Shown one piece after another: positions 1 to 8,313 of a stretch of DNA of 64,000 bases. Every line of letters starts with the position of its first letter. The first letter of the stretch is position 1. Below the pieces are notes generated by a model. It saw only the letters and a program-made list of their open reading frames with translations. It ran no database searches and was not told the DNA's origin. Both the position numbers and the translations under genes were made by a program. Source of the DNA: Achromobacter aloeverae (GTDB lineage Bacteria > Pseudomonadota > Gammaproteobacteria > Burkholderiales > Burkholderiaceae_B); NCBI RefSeq assembly GCF_004121055.1, contig NZ_PYAL01000005.1:1-64000 (forward strand), written 5' to 3'.

Positions 1-123
1 AACGCCCCGTTCGCCGCGCAAGCCGACTCCGGCGTGTCGCGCGCCCAGGTTGCCGCTGACGCCGCGCAGACGCCCGGCGCCACCGCGTTCGGCGACCTGA
101 ACAACGTGCCGTTCCAAGGCTGA
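1..123 (+). CDS. DUF4148-like small secreted protein, C-terminal part only
   Basis: An open frame runs from the first base to a TGA at 121-123 and encodes the last 40 residues of a small protein. 35 of these 40 residues match the end of the gene at 682-1017, including two GD-x-N-N-x-PF-type motifs and an SRAQVAAD segment, so the two are tandem paralogues. The start and signal peptide lie outside the window. Function is unknown. The family (DUF4148-like) is common as small exported proteins in Burkholderiales. Confidence 0.8.
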   Translation, partial: NAPFAAQADSGVSRAQVAADAAQTPGATAFGDLNNVPFQG

Positions 124-157
124 TCGACCGCCAGCCGCGGACAGAACAGAAGTCCGG

Positions 158-183
158 CCCGCCAGGCATGCTGGCCTGGCGGG
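158..183 (+). terminator. Hairpin after the truncated DUF4148-like gene
   Basis: A perfect 10-bp GC-rich stem (158-167 with 174-183) closes a 6-nt loop 35 nt after the stop codon. Only GGGTT follows, so there is no real T-run. It could be a weak terminator or an mRNA 3'-end stabiliser. Confidence 0.45.
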
Positions 184-258
184 TTCCCCGGCGAGAGGCG
201 GGGTGCAGTTCTGGATGTCCTCTCGATGCGGTACCTGTAGTCGAAGCAGATTGCAGTT

Positions 259-300
259 GAAGTACCTGCTGTAGAAGTACCTGCTGTAGAAGTACTTGTA
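259..300. repeat. 15-bp tandem repeat, 2.8 copies
   Basis: The unit GAAGTACCTGCTGTA occurs at 259-273 and 274-288 and continues as a partial third copy at 289-300. It lies in non-coding DNA. Copy number could vary by slippage. Confidence 0.85.
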
Positions 301-320
301 GTGTGCAGTACCCGCAGTAC

Positions 321-357
321 CCATGGCCCCGCTCGCCCCCCTTGTGCGGGGCCATGG
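321..357. other. 11-bp inverted repeat
   Basis: CCATGGCCCCG at 321-331 pairs perfectly with CGGGGCCATGG at 347-357 across a 15-nt loop. The second paralogue has a comparable hairpin at 1148-1173 at a similar distance downstream. It may be a transcript-end structure carried by the duplicated module. Confidence 0.5.
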
Positions 358-681
358 TCCATCCCATTCCCTGGAACGGCAGCGCGCCCGCGCGGCTGGC
401 ATTCCTTCGGTTCGCTCCCCTCCATAGACCGCAAGCACCGCAGCCCTGGCGACTGTCACGCACATGCGCGCCCCTTCGCGCGCCAAAGTCGATATAAATC
501 GAAAGAATAAAAATTAATTACCCCTATTTTTGAACAAGAGTATTCGCTATCTAGGGTTTATCCCAGGTCTATTACGGCGGAGAATTCAACTCATGGGGAA
601 CGACAAAGAGACACCCCCGCGAGATCCGAATCCCGCCCGGATGCCTCCCCGTTCCAAATCAGACAGATCAGGAGTGACATC

Positions 682-1017
682 ATGCGTATCCAGACTATTG
701 CGACTTCCGCGGCCCTAGTACTCGCCCTGGTGGGCATTGCCCATGCGGGCACCCCGTTGGGCGATCCCGACAACACCCCCTTCCAAGGCGCCTATGGCCA
801 ATCGGACAACGCGTCCGCCAGCCGCGCGCAAGTGCAGGCCGAGCTGCAACAAGCCAAGGCCGAGGGCCTGGTCGCCCGCGGCGACTTGAACAACGTCCCG
901 TTCGCCGCGCAAGCCGACTCCGGCGTGTCGCGCACCCAGGTGGCCGCTGACGTCGCGCAAACGCCCGGCGCCACTGCCTTCGGCGACCCCGACAACGTCC
1001 CGTTCCAAGGGGCCTGA
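682..1017 (+). CDS. DUF4148-like small secreted protein
   Basis: A 111-residue protein with an N-terminal signal peptide (about residues 1-22, ending AHA) and a short mature chain. Three related GD-x-N-x-PF-type motifs lie at about residues 27-34, 67-74 and 101-108, and a DUF4148-like SRAQVQAEL segment lies at about 47-55. The start is supported by an AGGAGTG ribosome-binding site just upstream. It is a paralogue of the truncated gene at 1-123. The protein is probably periplasmic or secreted. Function is not known for the family, and the motif repetition is visible without implying an activity. Confidence 0.8.
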   Translation: MRIQTIATSAALVLALVGIAHAGTPLGDPDNTPFQGAYGQSDNASASRAQVQAELQQAKAEGLVARGDLNNVPFAAQADSGVSRTQVAADVAQTPGATAFGDPDNVPFQGA

Positions 1018-1067
1018 GCAAGACTGAAGGCCGGATCAGGGCCATAGCGCCGATTACGTAGTCCGGC

Positions 1068-1173
1068 TGCCTGGACCCGCTGAATCCAGGTAGTTGCCCC
1101 GGCGGGAGGCGGGGCGGCAGTTCATGAAGTCCTCCCGGCGCAGTACCCTCGGCCCCGTCCCCTCGGGGCCGAG
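1068..1173 (+). terminator. Two hairpins after the DUF4148-like gene
   Basis: A 9-bp stem with one G-T pair (1068-1076 with 1085-1093) is followed by a perfect 9-bp stem (1148-1156 with 1165-1173). No T-run follows. They occupy the gap between this gene and the convergent LysR gene and may end transcription from both sides. Confidence 0.4.
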
Positions 1174-1202
1174 TCCATGAAGCCGTGTCCATGGACCCGG
1201 GC

Positions 1203-2153
1203 CTATAAGGCAGCGTCCCTCCGGCGCACGGCGCCATCGTCGAATGCCGCAAGCTCCTGCCGCATCACCTCGCGCGCCAGCTCCGCGAAGACGTTCACCA
1301 GCCGGGTACGGTTGTGATACGGCGGGTACAGCAGCCCGATGATCACCGGCACCGCCGGCGAAAACGGCCGCACCTCGATATCCCCCTCCAGCTTTTCTTC
1401 CCCAGCGGCCACGGGGTTGATCAGGCTCACGCCCAGGCCCGCCGCCACCAGCGCGCATATCGATGCGCCCAGCCCGGCCTCGGCCACGATGCGGCGCTCC
1501 ACCTTGGCCGCCTGGAAGATGCCGTCGATGCGTTCGCGCAATGCGCTGCCCATGGGAAAGGAGATGAAAGGCTCGCCGACGAAATCGGCGGGCTTGAGCC
1601 GTTTCAGCCGTGCCAGGCGGTGACCGCGCGGAAGCACCGCCACGCAGCGCGTGGTGACCACCGGCTCCACCTGCACGCCCGGCGCGTCGCTGTAAAGCAT
1701 CGCCAGCCCCGCCTCGCAGAATCCGGAACTGACCCAGTCATGGACGGTGCCCGCATTGCCCGACTGGATGGACACCATCACGTCCGGGTACTGGGTCTTG
1801 AAGCGTGCCACGATGCGCGCCAGCAGACCGCCGGCCAGGCGCGGCATGGCCGCCACGCTCAAGCGGCCGGCCGCGAAGGACCGGATGCTGGCGGCCGCCG
1901 ACTCCAGGCCGGCCAGGCCTATGAAGGTTTTCTCCACTTCGTTGAAAAAACGCGAGCCATCCAGCGTAGGCGTCAGCCGGCTGCCATTGCGTTCGAACAG
2001 CGGGAATTGCGTCACCGCCTCCAGCTGCGCGATCAGCCGGCTGACCTGCGGCTGCGAAGTATGCAAGCGGCGGGCGGCCGCGGTCATCGACCCGGACACC
2101 ATGATGGCCCGGAAGGCTTCGATCTGGCGCAGGCCCAGGCGAGGTGTTGTCAT
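1203..2153 (-). CDS. LysR-family transcriptional regulator
   Basis: A 316-residue LysR-type regulator. The N-terminal winged helix-turn-helix spans about residues 7-65 (RQIEAF...AARRLHTSQPQVSRLI). A periplasmic-binding-like effector domain fills about residues 90-300. It is transcribed divergently from the amino-acid ABC transporter and threonine aldolase genes, the usual arrangement for LysR proteins that control the neighbouring operon and themselves. The ATG at 2153 overlaps a candidate LysR box (2152-2166), consistent with autoregulation. The ligand is unknown; an amino acid or amino-acid derivative is likely from context. Confidence 0.88.
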   Translation of the reverse strand: MTTPRLGLRQIEAFRAIMVSGSMTAAARRLHTSQPQVSRLIAQLEAVTQFPLFERNGSRLTPTLDGSRFFNEVEKTFIGLAGLESAAASIRSFAAGRLSVAAMPRLAGGLLARIVARFKTQYPDVMVSIQSGNAGTVHDWVSSGFCEAGLAMLYSDAPGVQVEPVVTTRCVAVLPRGHRLARLKRLKPADFVGEPFISFPMGSALRERIDGIFQAAKVERRIVAEAGLGASICALVAAGLGVSLINPVAAGEEKLEGDIEVRPFSPAVPVIIGLLYPPYHNRTRLVNVFAELAREVMRQELAAFDDGAVRRRDAAL

Positions 2154-2166
2154 ACCATTCCCGTAT
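2152..2166. promoter_or_regulatory. Candidate LysR operator (T-N11-A)
   Basis: ATAC-N7-GTAT is a 15-bp interrupted palindrome fitting the T-N11-A LysR rule. It overlaps the start codon of the LysR gene and lies in the divergent intergenic region. Position and shape are the only support. Confidence 0.45.
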
Positions 2167-2294
2167 AGAGCAATACAAAAGTGGAATTGGGAAAAACATT
2201 ACAGGTAGGACATACTTTTTGCCATCCGGACCATCACGAGTCCTGTATCACGATCCAGCGCCGCCAGGCGCCATGCATAGAACGGGGAAAACGC

Positions 2295-3203
2295 TTGAAA
2301 GCCATCACTACGCTTGCCGCCGCGCTGCTGTCCATCGCTACCGTCGCCGCCCACGCCGACGGCGCCAGCCGCCTGGACAAGATCCGCGAGACCGGCACCA
2401 TCGTCATCGGCCATCCCGAATCCTCGGTGCCGTTCGCCTATCTGGATGCGTCGCAGAAACCGATCGGCTATACCGTCGAGATCTGCCAGGAGATCGCCAA
2501 GGCCGTGCAGGCCGAGCTCAAGCTTCCCAAGCTGGACGTGCGCTACAACCCGACCACATCGGCCACCCGCATTCCGCTGTTGAACAACGGCACGATCGAC
2601 CTCGAATGCGGCAACACCACCAACCTGCCGGATCGCCACAAACTGGTGTCCTTCGCGCCGACCACGTTCGTCGCGCAAGTCGTCCTGATGGCGCGCAAGG
2701 ATGCGGGCGTGGACCCCAATAACCCCGCCACGTTCCGCGGCAAGGCCATCGCCGCGCAGGCCGGTGGCCAGACGTTCCGGCTGATCTCGGAAATCAATGC
2801 CAAGAACAACTATGGCATCCAGGTCATCGGCGCGAAGGATACCGGCGAGACTTTCCTGATGGTGCAGTCCGGCCGCGCCGCCGGCTCCGCCAACGATGAC
2901 GGCCTGGCCTACGGTTCGGTGGCCTCGTCGAAGAATCCCGACGACTTCGTGATCGGCACCAAGGGCCTGCAACTGGCGCCTTACGGCATCATGGAGCCCA
3001 AGGACGATCCGGCCTACAAGAAAGTGGTCGACGACGCCGTCATCGCGTTGATGAAGAGCGGCAAGGTCGCGGCCATCTACGAGAAGTACTTCAACTCGCC
3101 CATCCCGCCGCGCGGCATCAACCTCAAGTATCCGATGAGCGATGCGCTCAAGCGCGCGCTGGCGCATCCCACCGACTCGGGCGACGCGGCCGCCTACGAA
3201 TAA
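2295..3203 (+). CDS. Amino-acid ABC transporter substrate-binding protein
   Basis: A 302-residue periplasmic binding protein of family 3 (SBP_bac_3, GltI type). No ATG gives a sensible N-terminus. A TTG at 2295 after a GGGGAA ribosome-binding site yields a clean signal peptide (KAITTLAAALLS...AHA), whereas the GTG at 2181 would add 38 residues unlike a signal sequence. The mature part begins with the typical RLDKIRETGTIVIGH segment and has the FAYLD and IDLECGNTT motifs of glutamate/aspartate-type receptors. It is the first gene of an importer operon with two permeases and a threonine aldolase, so a (hydroxy)amino acid is the likely ligand. Confidence 0.85.
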   Translation: MKAITTLAAALLSIATVAAHADGASRLDKIRETGTIVIGHPESSVPFAYLDASQKPIGYTVEICQEIAKAVQAELKLPKLDVRYNPTTSATRIPLLNNGTIDLECGNTTNLPDRHKLVSFAPTTFVAQVVLMARKDAGVDPNNPATFRGKAIAAQAGGQTFRLISEINAKNNYGIQVIGAKDTGETFLMVQSGRAAGSANDDGLAYGSVASSKNPDDFVIGTKGLQLAPYGIMEPKDDPAYKKVVDDAVIALMKSGKVAAIYEKYFNSPIPPRGINLKYPMSDALKRALAHPTDSGDAAAYE

Positions 3204-3290
3204 GCGCCCGGCCAGCCCCGTGCCGTTCACGGCCGCAACCAAACGGCCCGCCGGCGCGCGGCCCGGTTTCCGCCTTCCCTGGACACGCGC

Positions 3291-4031
3291 ATGAACTACG
3301 ACTGGAGTTGGCGGGTCTTCCTGGATATGTCGCCCGACGGCGTGCACACCTTCCTGGAGACCCTGGCCATGGGCGCCGGCTGGACGCTGGCGCTATCGCT
3401 TTCCACCTGGGTGCTGGCCATGGCGCTGGGCTCGCTGCTGGCCGTCTTCCGCACCTGCACGTCGCGCCCGCTGCGCGCCGTGGGCGCCGTGTACGTGGAA
3501 CTTTTCCGCAACTGTCCGCTGCTGGTGCAGATGTTCCTGTGGTACTTCGTCGTGCCCGAGATCGTGCCCCGGTCGCTGGGGCTGGCCATCAAGCAGATGC
3601 CGCAGCCCTGGGGGCAATTCGTGCCGGCCCTGCTGTGCCTCACGCTCTATGGCGCATCGCGCGTCTGCGAACAAATCCGCGCCGGCATACAGTCGCTGCC
3701 GCGCGGCCAGTTCCAGGCCGGCACCGCGCTGGGCCTGAGCCAGCCGCAGGTCTACCGCCACATCATCCTGCCGGAGGCCTATCGCATCGTGATCGCGCCG
3801 CTGACCTCGGAGTTCATGGGCACCATCAAGTACTCCTCGGTGGCGCTGACCATCGGCTTGCTGGAGCTGACCGGCCAGGCGCGCGCCATGCAGGAGTTCA
3901 GCTTCCACATCTTCGAGGCCTTCAGCGCCGCCACGCTGGTCTACCTGGTCATCAACGGCATCGTCGCGTTGAGCCTGCGCGGCCTGGAAAAACGCTATGC
4001 GGTGCCCGGCCTCATCGCCGGCAAGCACTGA
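3291..4031 (+). CDS. Amino-acid ABC transporter permease (GltJ-like)
   Basis: A 246-residue inner-membrane permease of the His/Glu/Gln/Arg type (HisM family). It has several hydrophobic segments and the EFxRNxPLLVQ motif (VELFRNCPLLVQ, about residue 65). The EAA-type cytoplasmic loop follows (GIQSLPRGQFQAGTALGLSQPQVYRHIILPEAYR). It lies 87 bp after the binding-protein gene and 8 bp before the second permease. The two permeases should form the heterodimeric channel. No ATPase gene is present in this cluster. Confidence 0.9.
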   Translation: MNYDWSWRVFLDMSPDGVHTFLETLAMGAGWTLALSLSTWVLAMALGSLLAVFRTCTSRPLRAVGAVYVELFRNCPLLVQMFLWYFVVPEIVPRSLGLAIKQMPQPWGQFVPALLCLTLYGASRVCEQIRAGIQSLPRGQFQAGTALGLSQPQVYRHIILPEAYRIVIAPLTSEFMGTIKYSSVALTIGLLELTGQARAMQEFSFHIFEAFSAATLVYLVINGIVALSLRGLEKRYAVPGLIAGKH

Positions 4032-4039
4032 GGACCGCC

Positions 4040-4729
4040 ATGGGCAATTTCGACTTCGGCGTCATTCGCGACGCGCTGCCATACCTGTTCGGCACGGGCA
4101 TGACCTTCACGCTGACGCTGACCGCGCTGGCGGGCCTCGCCGGGCTGGGGATAGGCACGCTGCTGGCGCTGATGCGGCTATCGCCGCTGAAGGCCTTGGC
4201 GGTGCCGGCGACGATCTACGTCAACACCATGCGCTCCATCCCCCTGCTGCTGGTGATCTTCTGGTTCTACTTCCTGGTCCCTTACCTGGGCGCCTGGATC
4301 CTGCGGGCGCCACGGCCGATCCACGTCGGGGCGTTCAATTCCGCGGTGATCACGTTCTCGATGTTCGAGGCCGCGTATTTTTGCGAAATCATGCGCGCCG
4401 GCATCCAGTCCGTCGCGCGCGGCCAGGTCCATGCCGGCATGGCGCTGGGCCTGACATCGCGCCAGACCATGTTCAGCATCGTGCTGCCGCAAGCCATACG
4501 CAACATGGTGCCGTCGCTACTGACGCGGGTCATCATCCTGTTCCAGGACACCTCGCTGGTGTACGTACTGGCGCTGACGGACTTCCTCGGCGCGGCCGCC
4601 AAGATCGGCCAGCGCGACGGCCGCCTGGTCGAGCTCTACGTCTTCGTCGCCGTCGTCTACATCCTCATCAGCTTCACGGCCTCGCAATCGGTCAAGCTGC
4701 TGGAGAAACGCCTCATTCCCGCGCGCTGA
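4040..4729 (+). CDS. Amino-acid ABC transporter permease (GltK-like)
   Basis: A 229-residue permease, partner of the preceding gene. It shows the same architecture: hydrophobic helices, RSIPLLLVIFWFYFLVP, and the EAA-type loop AGIQSVARGQVHAGMALGL. The ATG at 4040 follows GAGGACCGCC, giving an 8-bp gap to the upstream gene and so an operon. The next gene in the operon is an aldolase rather than the ABC ATPase normally found here, so the transporter must borrow an ATPase encoded elsewhere. Confidence 0.9.
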   Translation: MGNFDFGVIRDALPYLFGTGMTFTLTLTALAGLAGLGIGTLLALMRLSPLKALAVPATIYVNTMRSIPLLLVIFWFYFLVPYLGAWILRAPRPIHVGAFNSAVITFSMFEAAYFCEIMRAGIQSVARGQVHAGMALGLTSRQTMFSIVLPQAIRNMVPSLLTRVIILFQDTSLVYVLALTDFLGAAAKIGQRDGRLVELYVFVAVVYILISFTASQSVKLLEKRLIPAR

Positions 4730-4755
4730 CGCGCCCCGCTCCCCGGAATATCCGC

Positions 4756-5835
4756 ATGGCAAGCCCGCTTCCCCACTCCGCCCAGACCGAACTCCCCGAC
4801 CACTTCGTCGACCTGCGCAGCGATACCGTCACGCGCCCCACCGAGGCCATGCTGGAGGCCATGCGCGCCGCGCCCATCGGTGACGATGGACTGGACGGCG
4901 ACCCTTCCGTGCGCCAGCTGGAAAGCACCGTCGCCGCGCGGCTGGGCAAGGACGCGGGCCTGTTCGTCCCCAGCTGCACCATGGCCAACCTGCTGGCGGT
5001 GCTGGCGCAGACCGCCAGCCGCGAGCAGGTCGTGCTGGAATCGAACGCCCACATGTACACATCGGAGCGCGGCGCGGCCACCTTCACCAATCTGTTCTAC
5101 CTGGGCGTGCCGGGCGTGGACGGCGCGATGGACCTGGAACGCCTGGCCGAAGGCGTGCAGGGCGGCGGCCACAAGCTGAAGACGTCATTGGTGGCGATGG
5201 AGACCTCGCACAACAATGCCGCCGGCGCCGTGCCGCCGCTGGACTACATGCGCGCGGTCCACGAACTGGCGGCCGCGCGCGGCATCGCGGTGCATCTCGA
5301 TGGCGCGCGCCTCTTCAATGCGGCGGTGGCGCTGGATGTCGCGCCGCAGGCCGTCGCGTGCCACGCGGATACCGTGTCACTATGCCTGTCCAAGGGCCTG
5401 AGCGCCCCGGTGGGCGCGGTGCTCGGCGGCCCGGCCGTGGTGATCGAGCGCGCCCGCACGCTGCGCCGCATGATAGGCGGCACGCAGCGCCAGGCCGGCC
5501 TGATGGCGGCGGCGGGCCTGTACGCGGTCGAGCACATGGGCGCGCGGCTGGCGCAGGATCACGCGCGGGCCCGCCGTTTGAGCGATGGGGTGAACGCCGC
5601 GCAAGGCGTCCTGCGCGCCACGGTGCCACAGACCAATATCGTGCAGCTGGACGTATCGCGCAGCGGGCGCGACAGCGCCACATGGGTACGCGATCTCGAA
5701 GCGGCCGGCCTGGCCGTGCGTCCGTGGGGCGCCGGGCGCCTGCGCTGCGTCACGCACCGGCACATCGAAGACAGCCATATCGAGCGCGCGCTGGCTTCGA
5801 TACGCGCGGTGCTTGCGCGACACGGGCAGGCTTGA
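4756..5835 (+). CDS. ltaE: Low-specificity threonine aldolase-like PLP enzyme
   Basis: A 359-residue fold-type I PLP enzyme (beta-eliminating lyase family). It opens with the family signature DLRSDTVTRPT (about residues 19-29). The cofactor-contacting HLDGARLFNA lies at about 180-189, and the PLP Schiff-base lysine is probably K213 in LSKGLSAPVG. The expected reaction is retro-aldol cleavage of L-threonine or allo-threonine to glycine and acetaldehyde, although related members act on phenylserine or hydroxyaspartate. The usual GDD-x-Y-G-E-DP loop reads GDDGLDGDPS here, which may mean altered specificity. It sits 26 bp after the permease gene, so the imported compound may be its substrate. Confidence 0.82.
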   Translation: MASPLPHSAQTELPDHFVDLRSDTVTRPTEAMLEAMRAAPIGDDGLDGDPSVRQLESTVAARLGKDAGLFVPSCTMANLLAVLAQTASREQVVLESNAHMYTSERGAATFTNLFYLGVPGVDGAMDLERLAEGVQGGGHKLKTSLVAMETSHNNAAGAVPPLDYMRAVHELAAARGIAVHLDGARLFNAAVALDVAPQAVACHADTVSLCLSKGLSAPVGAVLGGPAVVIERARTLRRMIGGTQRQAGLMAAAGLYAVEHMGARLAQDHARARRLSDGVNAAQGVLRATVPQTNIVQLDVSRSGRDSATWVRDLEAAGLAVRPWGAGRLRCVTHRHIEDSHIERALASIRAVLARHGQA

Positions 5836-5836
5836 T

Positions 5837-5857
5837 GCCTACGCGCCGAGCGTAGGC
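5837..5857 (+). terminator. Hairpin just after the aldolase gene
   Basis: A perfect 8-bp stem (GCCTACGC with GCGTAGGC) and 5-nt loop start 1 nt after the aldolase stop codon. No T-run follows. It is a probable 3' structure ending the importer/aldolase operon, in the gap before the convergent DUF3325 gene. Confidence 0.45.
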
Positions 5858-5937
5858 GGGGCCGCCCACCAGGGCGCGGCAAGTGCCGGCGCGCTCGGGC
5901 ATGCCGCCCGACAGTTCGTAGGGATAGCGCTCGCCGC

Positions 5938-6270
5938 TCAGGCAGCCAGGCGCCAGACCAGCAGGCCCAGGGGCAGGGCGGCGCAGGCCGCCCGCCGGGC
6001 CAGCAGCGGACGATAGGTCAGCAGCAGGCCTAGCGGCAGCGCGGCCATGGTCAGGCCGCCGAACCACAAGACTGTGCCCACCGACGGCCCCCATGCATCG
6101 ATCGCCGGCCACAGGGCCAGGGCCAGCACGGCATAGCCGAGGCCGCGCCAGGCGCGCCGCGCGCGCGCCGGCGGCTCGCGCCGCAGCAGGTCCTCGCAAT
6201 GACGGTCCATCGATGCGGCGATGGCGCCGAAGCCGGCGAACGCCAGGAGTATGCATGCCCAGGCCATCAT
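5938..6270 (-). CDS. DUF3325 membrane protein
   Basis: A 110-residue protein with three or four hydrophobic stretches and an N-terminus typical of DUF3325 (MMAWACILLAFAGFGAIAASMDRH). It is the last gene of a three-gene operon; its ATG overlaps the stop of the PepSY gene by ATGA. DUF3325, PepSY-TM and DUF3649 genes commonly occur together near iron-uptake genes in proteobacteria. The role is unknown but is presumed to lie in the inner membrane in ferri-siderophore handling. Confidence 0.75.
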   Translation of the reverse strand: MMAWACILLAFAGFGAIAASMDRHCEDLLRREPPARARRAWRGLGYAVLALALWPAIDAWGPSVGTVLWFGGLTMAALPLGLLLTYRPLLARRAACAALPLGLLVWRLAA

Positions 6271-7907
6271 TGCTGCACGCCCATTTCACCGGGTTCGCCC
6301 GCCCGTGGCCGTCGCTCGGCAAGCGCCTTGCGCGGCGCACCGGCGAGGACGGCGGCATCGGCTCCCCCTCGCACCTTGCGGACCGCGAAGGCCAGCAATA
6401 CCGCCACGGCCATCGCGCTCAACTCGAAGCCCGCGATGCTCCATTGTCCGCGCGCCAAGCTGCGCCACAAGGGCAGGCCACCCGTAAGCGCATTGAGCGC
6501 CGGCAGCAAGAACAGCAAGACGGCCGCGGCGCTCAATTGTTCCACCCAGGCCTGCCGGTGCGTGCGCAGCAAGGGATGCAGCGCGCACAGCAGCCATAGG
6601 CCGAAGAACCCGCGTATCTCCCACAGCGCCCGGTCGCGCAAGGCGGCGGGCAGCAGGTGATTGAGCCAGAAGTACCCGGCGATGGCGACCGCCAGGCCGC
6701 CGATGGCGCCCACGTTGAGCACTTCCACCAGGCGGTGGCTGAATGGCGTAACGCCTGTCTTGCGGCGTTCCGGCAGGCGCTTGACCACCCACAGCACCAA
6801 TCCGGTGGCGACCATCAGCGTGCCGGCGATGCCCGACAGGAAGAAAATCCAGCGCAAGGCCGGGCCCGCGAAACGGCCGATGTGCACATTGATCATGGTG
6901 CGGTAGACGTTCGTGCTCCATGCCAGCGCCGGCTCGGACGGCGCGTCCATGGGCGTGCCGTCGGCGGCGTAATACAGCCGACGCGCGGGGTACTCCGTCA
7001 TGCTGTCGCCCGTCGCGGGCCGCAACTCCACCGTGCTGTCCGCCTTGCCGGGATGCCTGATCATGAAGGAATCGATGCCGCGCCCGCCCCATTGCCTGCC
7101 TGCGTCGCGCAGGATGTCATCCAGCGCCAGCACGCCGGCCACCGGCGGCGGCGCATCGGCGGGGCGCTCCAGCCTGGGCTCCAGCAGGACGCGCCGCTCC
7201 TGGTAGAACTGCATGCGCTGCCCATCGTAGGCGCCGTCCAGGCCCCAGGGCAGCAGCATGAACATCAGCAGCAGCAGGCCGGTGAAAGTCAGGATGAAAT
7301 GAAAGGGCAAGCCCAGGACGGCCAGCGCATTATGGGCGTCCAGCCAGGAGCGCTGGCCCTTGCGCGGACGGAAGGTGAAGAACTCGGTGAATATCTTCTT
7401 GTGCGTGATCACGCCGCTGATGATGGCCACCAGCATGAAGAAGGCGGCGATACCGGCCAGGATGCGCCCGCTGTAGACGGACATGCCGTAGAACTCGAAA
7501 TGGAAGCGGTAGAAGAAATCCGCGCCCCGCGTTTCGGGTACCCGCAGGACCTCGCCCGTGCCGGCGTCCAGCATGGCGGTCTCGCGGCCGCGCCTGCCCT
7601 GGGGCGCGCCTTGCGCCCGCCAGCTGACTTCCACGGCCGGCTGGCGCACGGTGGGCAGGTTGACGGTCCACTGTTCCGCGTCCGGCGCCAGCTTGCGCAA
7701 GGCCGCCACCGCGCGGTCGGCGGTTTGCGCGTCGGCGAAGGAATGCTGCGCGGGCGGCTTCATCCAGGCCGTGATCTCGTCGCGCACGTAGCTCAGCGTG
7801 CCGGTCAGGAACATCGCGAAGAGCACCCAGCCCAGCAGCAGGCCGGCATAGGTGTGCAGCCAGGACATGGACTGGCGCAATCCCTCGGGCTTGCCGTCGG
7901 GCCTCAT
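6267..7907 (-). CDS. PepSY-associated transmembrane protein
   Basis: A 546-residue inner-membrane protein of the PepSY_TM family. The first helix (about residues 16-40, HTYAGLLLGWVLFAMFLTGTLSY) is followed by a periplasmic PepSY-like region to about residue 160. Further helices carry histidines, for example GVITHKKIF and DAHNALAVLGLPFHFILTF, that suit haem or metal coordination. Some family members act as ferric-siderophore reductases. The ATG at 7907 overlaps the DUF3649 stop (ATGA), and its own stop overlaps the DUF3325 start. A Fur-like box lies upstream of the operon, so iron repression is likely. The substrate cannot be read from the sequence. Confidence 0.82.
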   Translation of the reverse strand: MRPDGKPEGLRQSMSWLHTYAGLLLGWVLFAMFLTGTLSYVRDEITAWMKPPAQHSFADAQTADRAVAALRKLAPDAEQWTVNLPTVRQPAVEVSWRAQGAPQGRRGRETAMLDAGTGEVLRVPETRGADFFYRFHFEFYGMSVYSGRILAGIAAFFMLVAIISGVITHKKIFTEFFTFRPRKGQRSWLDAHNALAVLGLPFHFILTFTGLLLLMFMLLPWGLDGAYDGQRMQFYQERRVLLEPRLERPADAPPPVAGVLALDDILRDAGRQWGGRGIDSFMIRHPGKADSTVELRPATGDSMTEYPARRLYYAADGTPMDAPSEPALAWSTNVYRTMINVHIGRFAGPALRWIFFLSGIAGTLMVATGLVLWVVKRLPERRKTGVTPFSHRLVEVLNVGAIGGLAVAIAGYFWLNHLLPAALRDRALWEIRGFFGLWLLCALHPLLRTHRQAWVEQLSAAAVLLFLLPALNALTGGLPLWRSLARGQWSIAGFELSAMAVAVLLAFAVRKVRGGADAAVLAGAPRKALAERRPRAGEPGEMGVQQ

Positions 7908-8212
7908 GCCGCCGCCCCCGCCAGCAGACGATCCAGGCCGTGGCACAACAAGGCGCCGCCCAGCACCCAGGCCCAGGCGCGGGCGGCGCTCGCGCAGGCG
8001 AATACCACCAGCACGGCGATGGCGTAGCCCAGGAAACCGATCATGGTCGCGGCGAGCGCGGCGTCGGCCCGCGTCACGACGCGCAACAGCAGGTGGGCGC
8101 TCAGCGTGGTGAGGGTATAGGCGAACAGGTAGCCGGCGGGGCCGGCGGCCAGGACGCGCGACAGCACGGCGCAGCGATAGGCAAGGGAAAGGCGGGCAGC
8201 GTTGGCGGACAT
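7904..8212 (-). CDS. DUF3649 membrane protein
   Basis: A 102-residue protein with about three hydrophobic helices, matching the DUF3649 pattern by size, composition and neighbours. It is the first gene of the operon, with its start about 100 bp from a Fur-box-like palindrome. Its stop overlaps the PepSY start by ATGA, indicating translational coupling. Function is unknown; context suggests iron acquisition. Confidence 0.75.
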   Translation of the reverse strand: MSANAARLSLAYRCAVLSRVLAAGPAGYLFAYTLTTLSAHLLLRVVTRADAALAATMIGFLGYAIAVLVVFACASAARAWAWVLGGALLCHGLDRLLAGAAA

Positions 8213-8252
8213 GGGAATCGGTCGTTCGCGCGCGGGATGACCGGGCGGCGGC

Positions 8253-8291
8253 GCGTAAGGGCGTAAGGGCGTAAGGGCGTAAGGCGTAAGG
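8253..8291. repeat. 8-bp tandem repeat in the leader of the iron operon
   Basis: GCGTAAGG is repeated exactly four times (8253-8284) and followed by a 7-bp partial copy (8285-8291). It lies between the Fur-like box and the DUF3649 start codon. Changes in copy number would alter the 5' untranslated region or promoter spacing in 8-bp steps. Confidence 0.9.
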
Positions 8292-8313
8292 ACGCCTCGG
8301 CAAACTCCGATTC

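Larger units (their letters stand above)
124..681. other. 558-bp gene-free region between the DUF4148-like paralogues
   Basis: No credible gene is seen; the short open frames around 301-718 look like chance reading. It holds two hairpins (158-183 and 321-357) and a 15-bp tandem repeat (259-300). An AT-rich stretch at about 490-560 probably carries the promoter of the second paralogue. The block at about 180-235 resembles 1090-1145 after the second gene, so the duplication seems to include 3' flanking DNA. Confidence 0.6.

Noticed and set aside
301-718. Small open frames upstream of the second DUF4148-like gene
   Set aside because: They have no ribosome-binding site, no signal or domain, and Arg/Pro/Ser-rich composition typical of non-coding GC-rich DNA.
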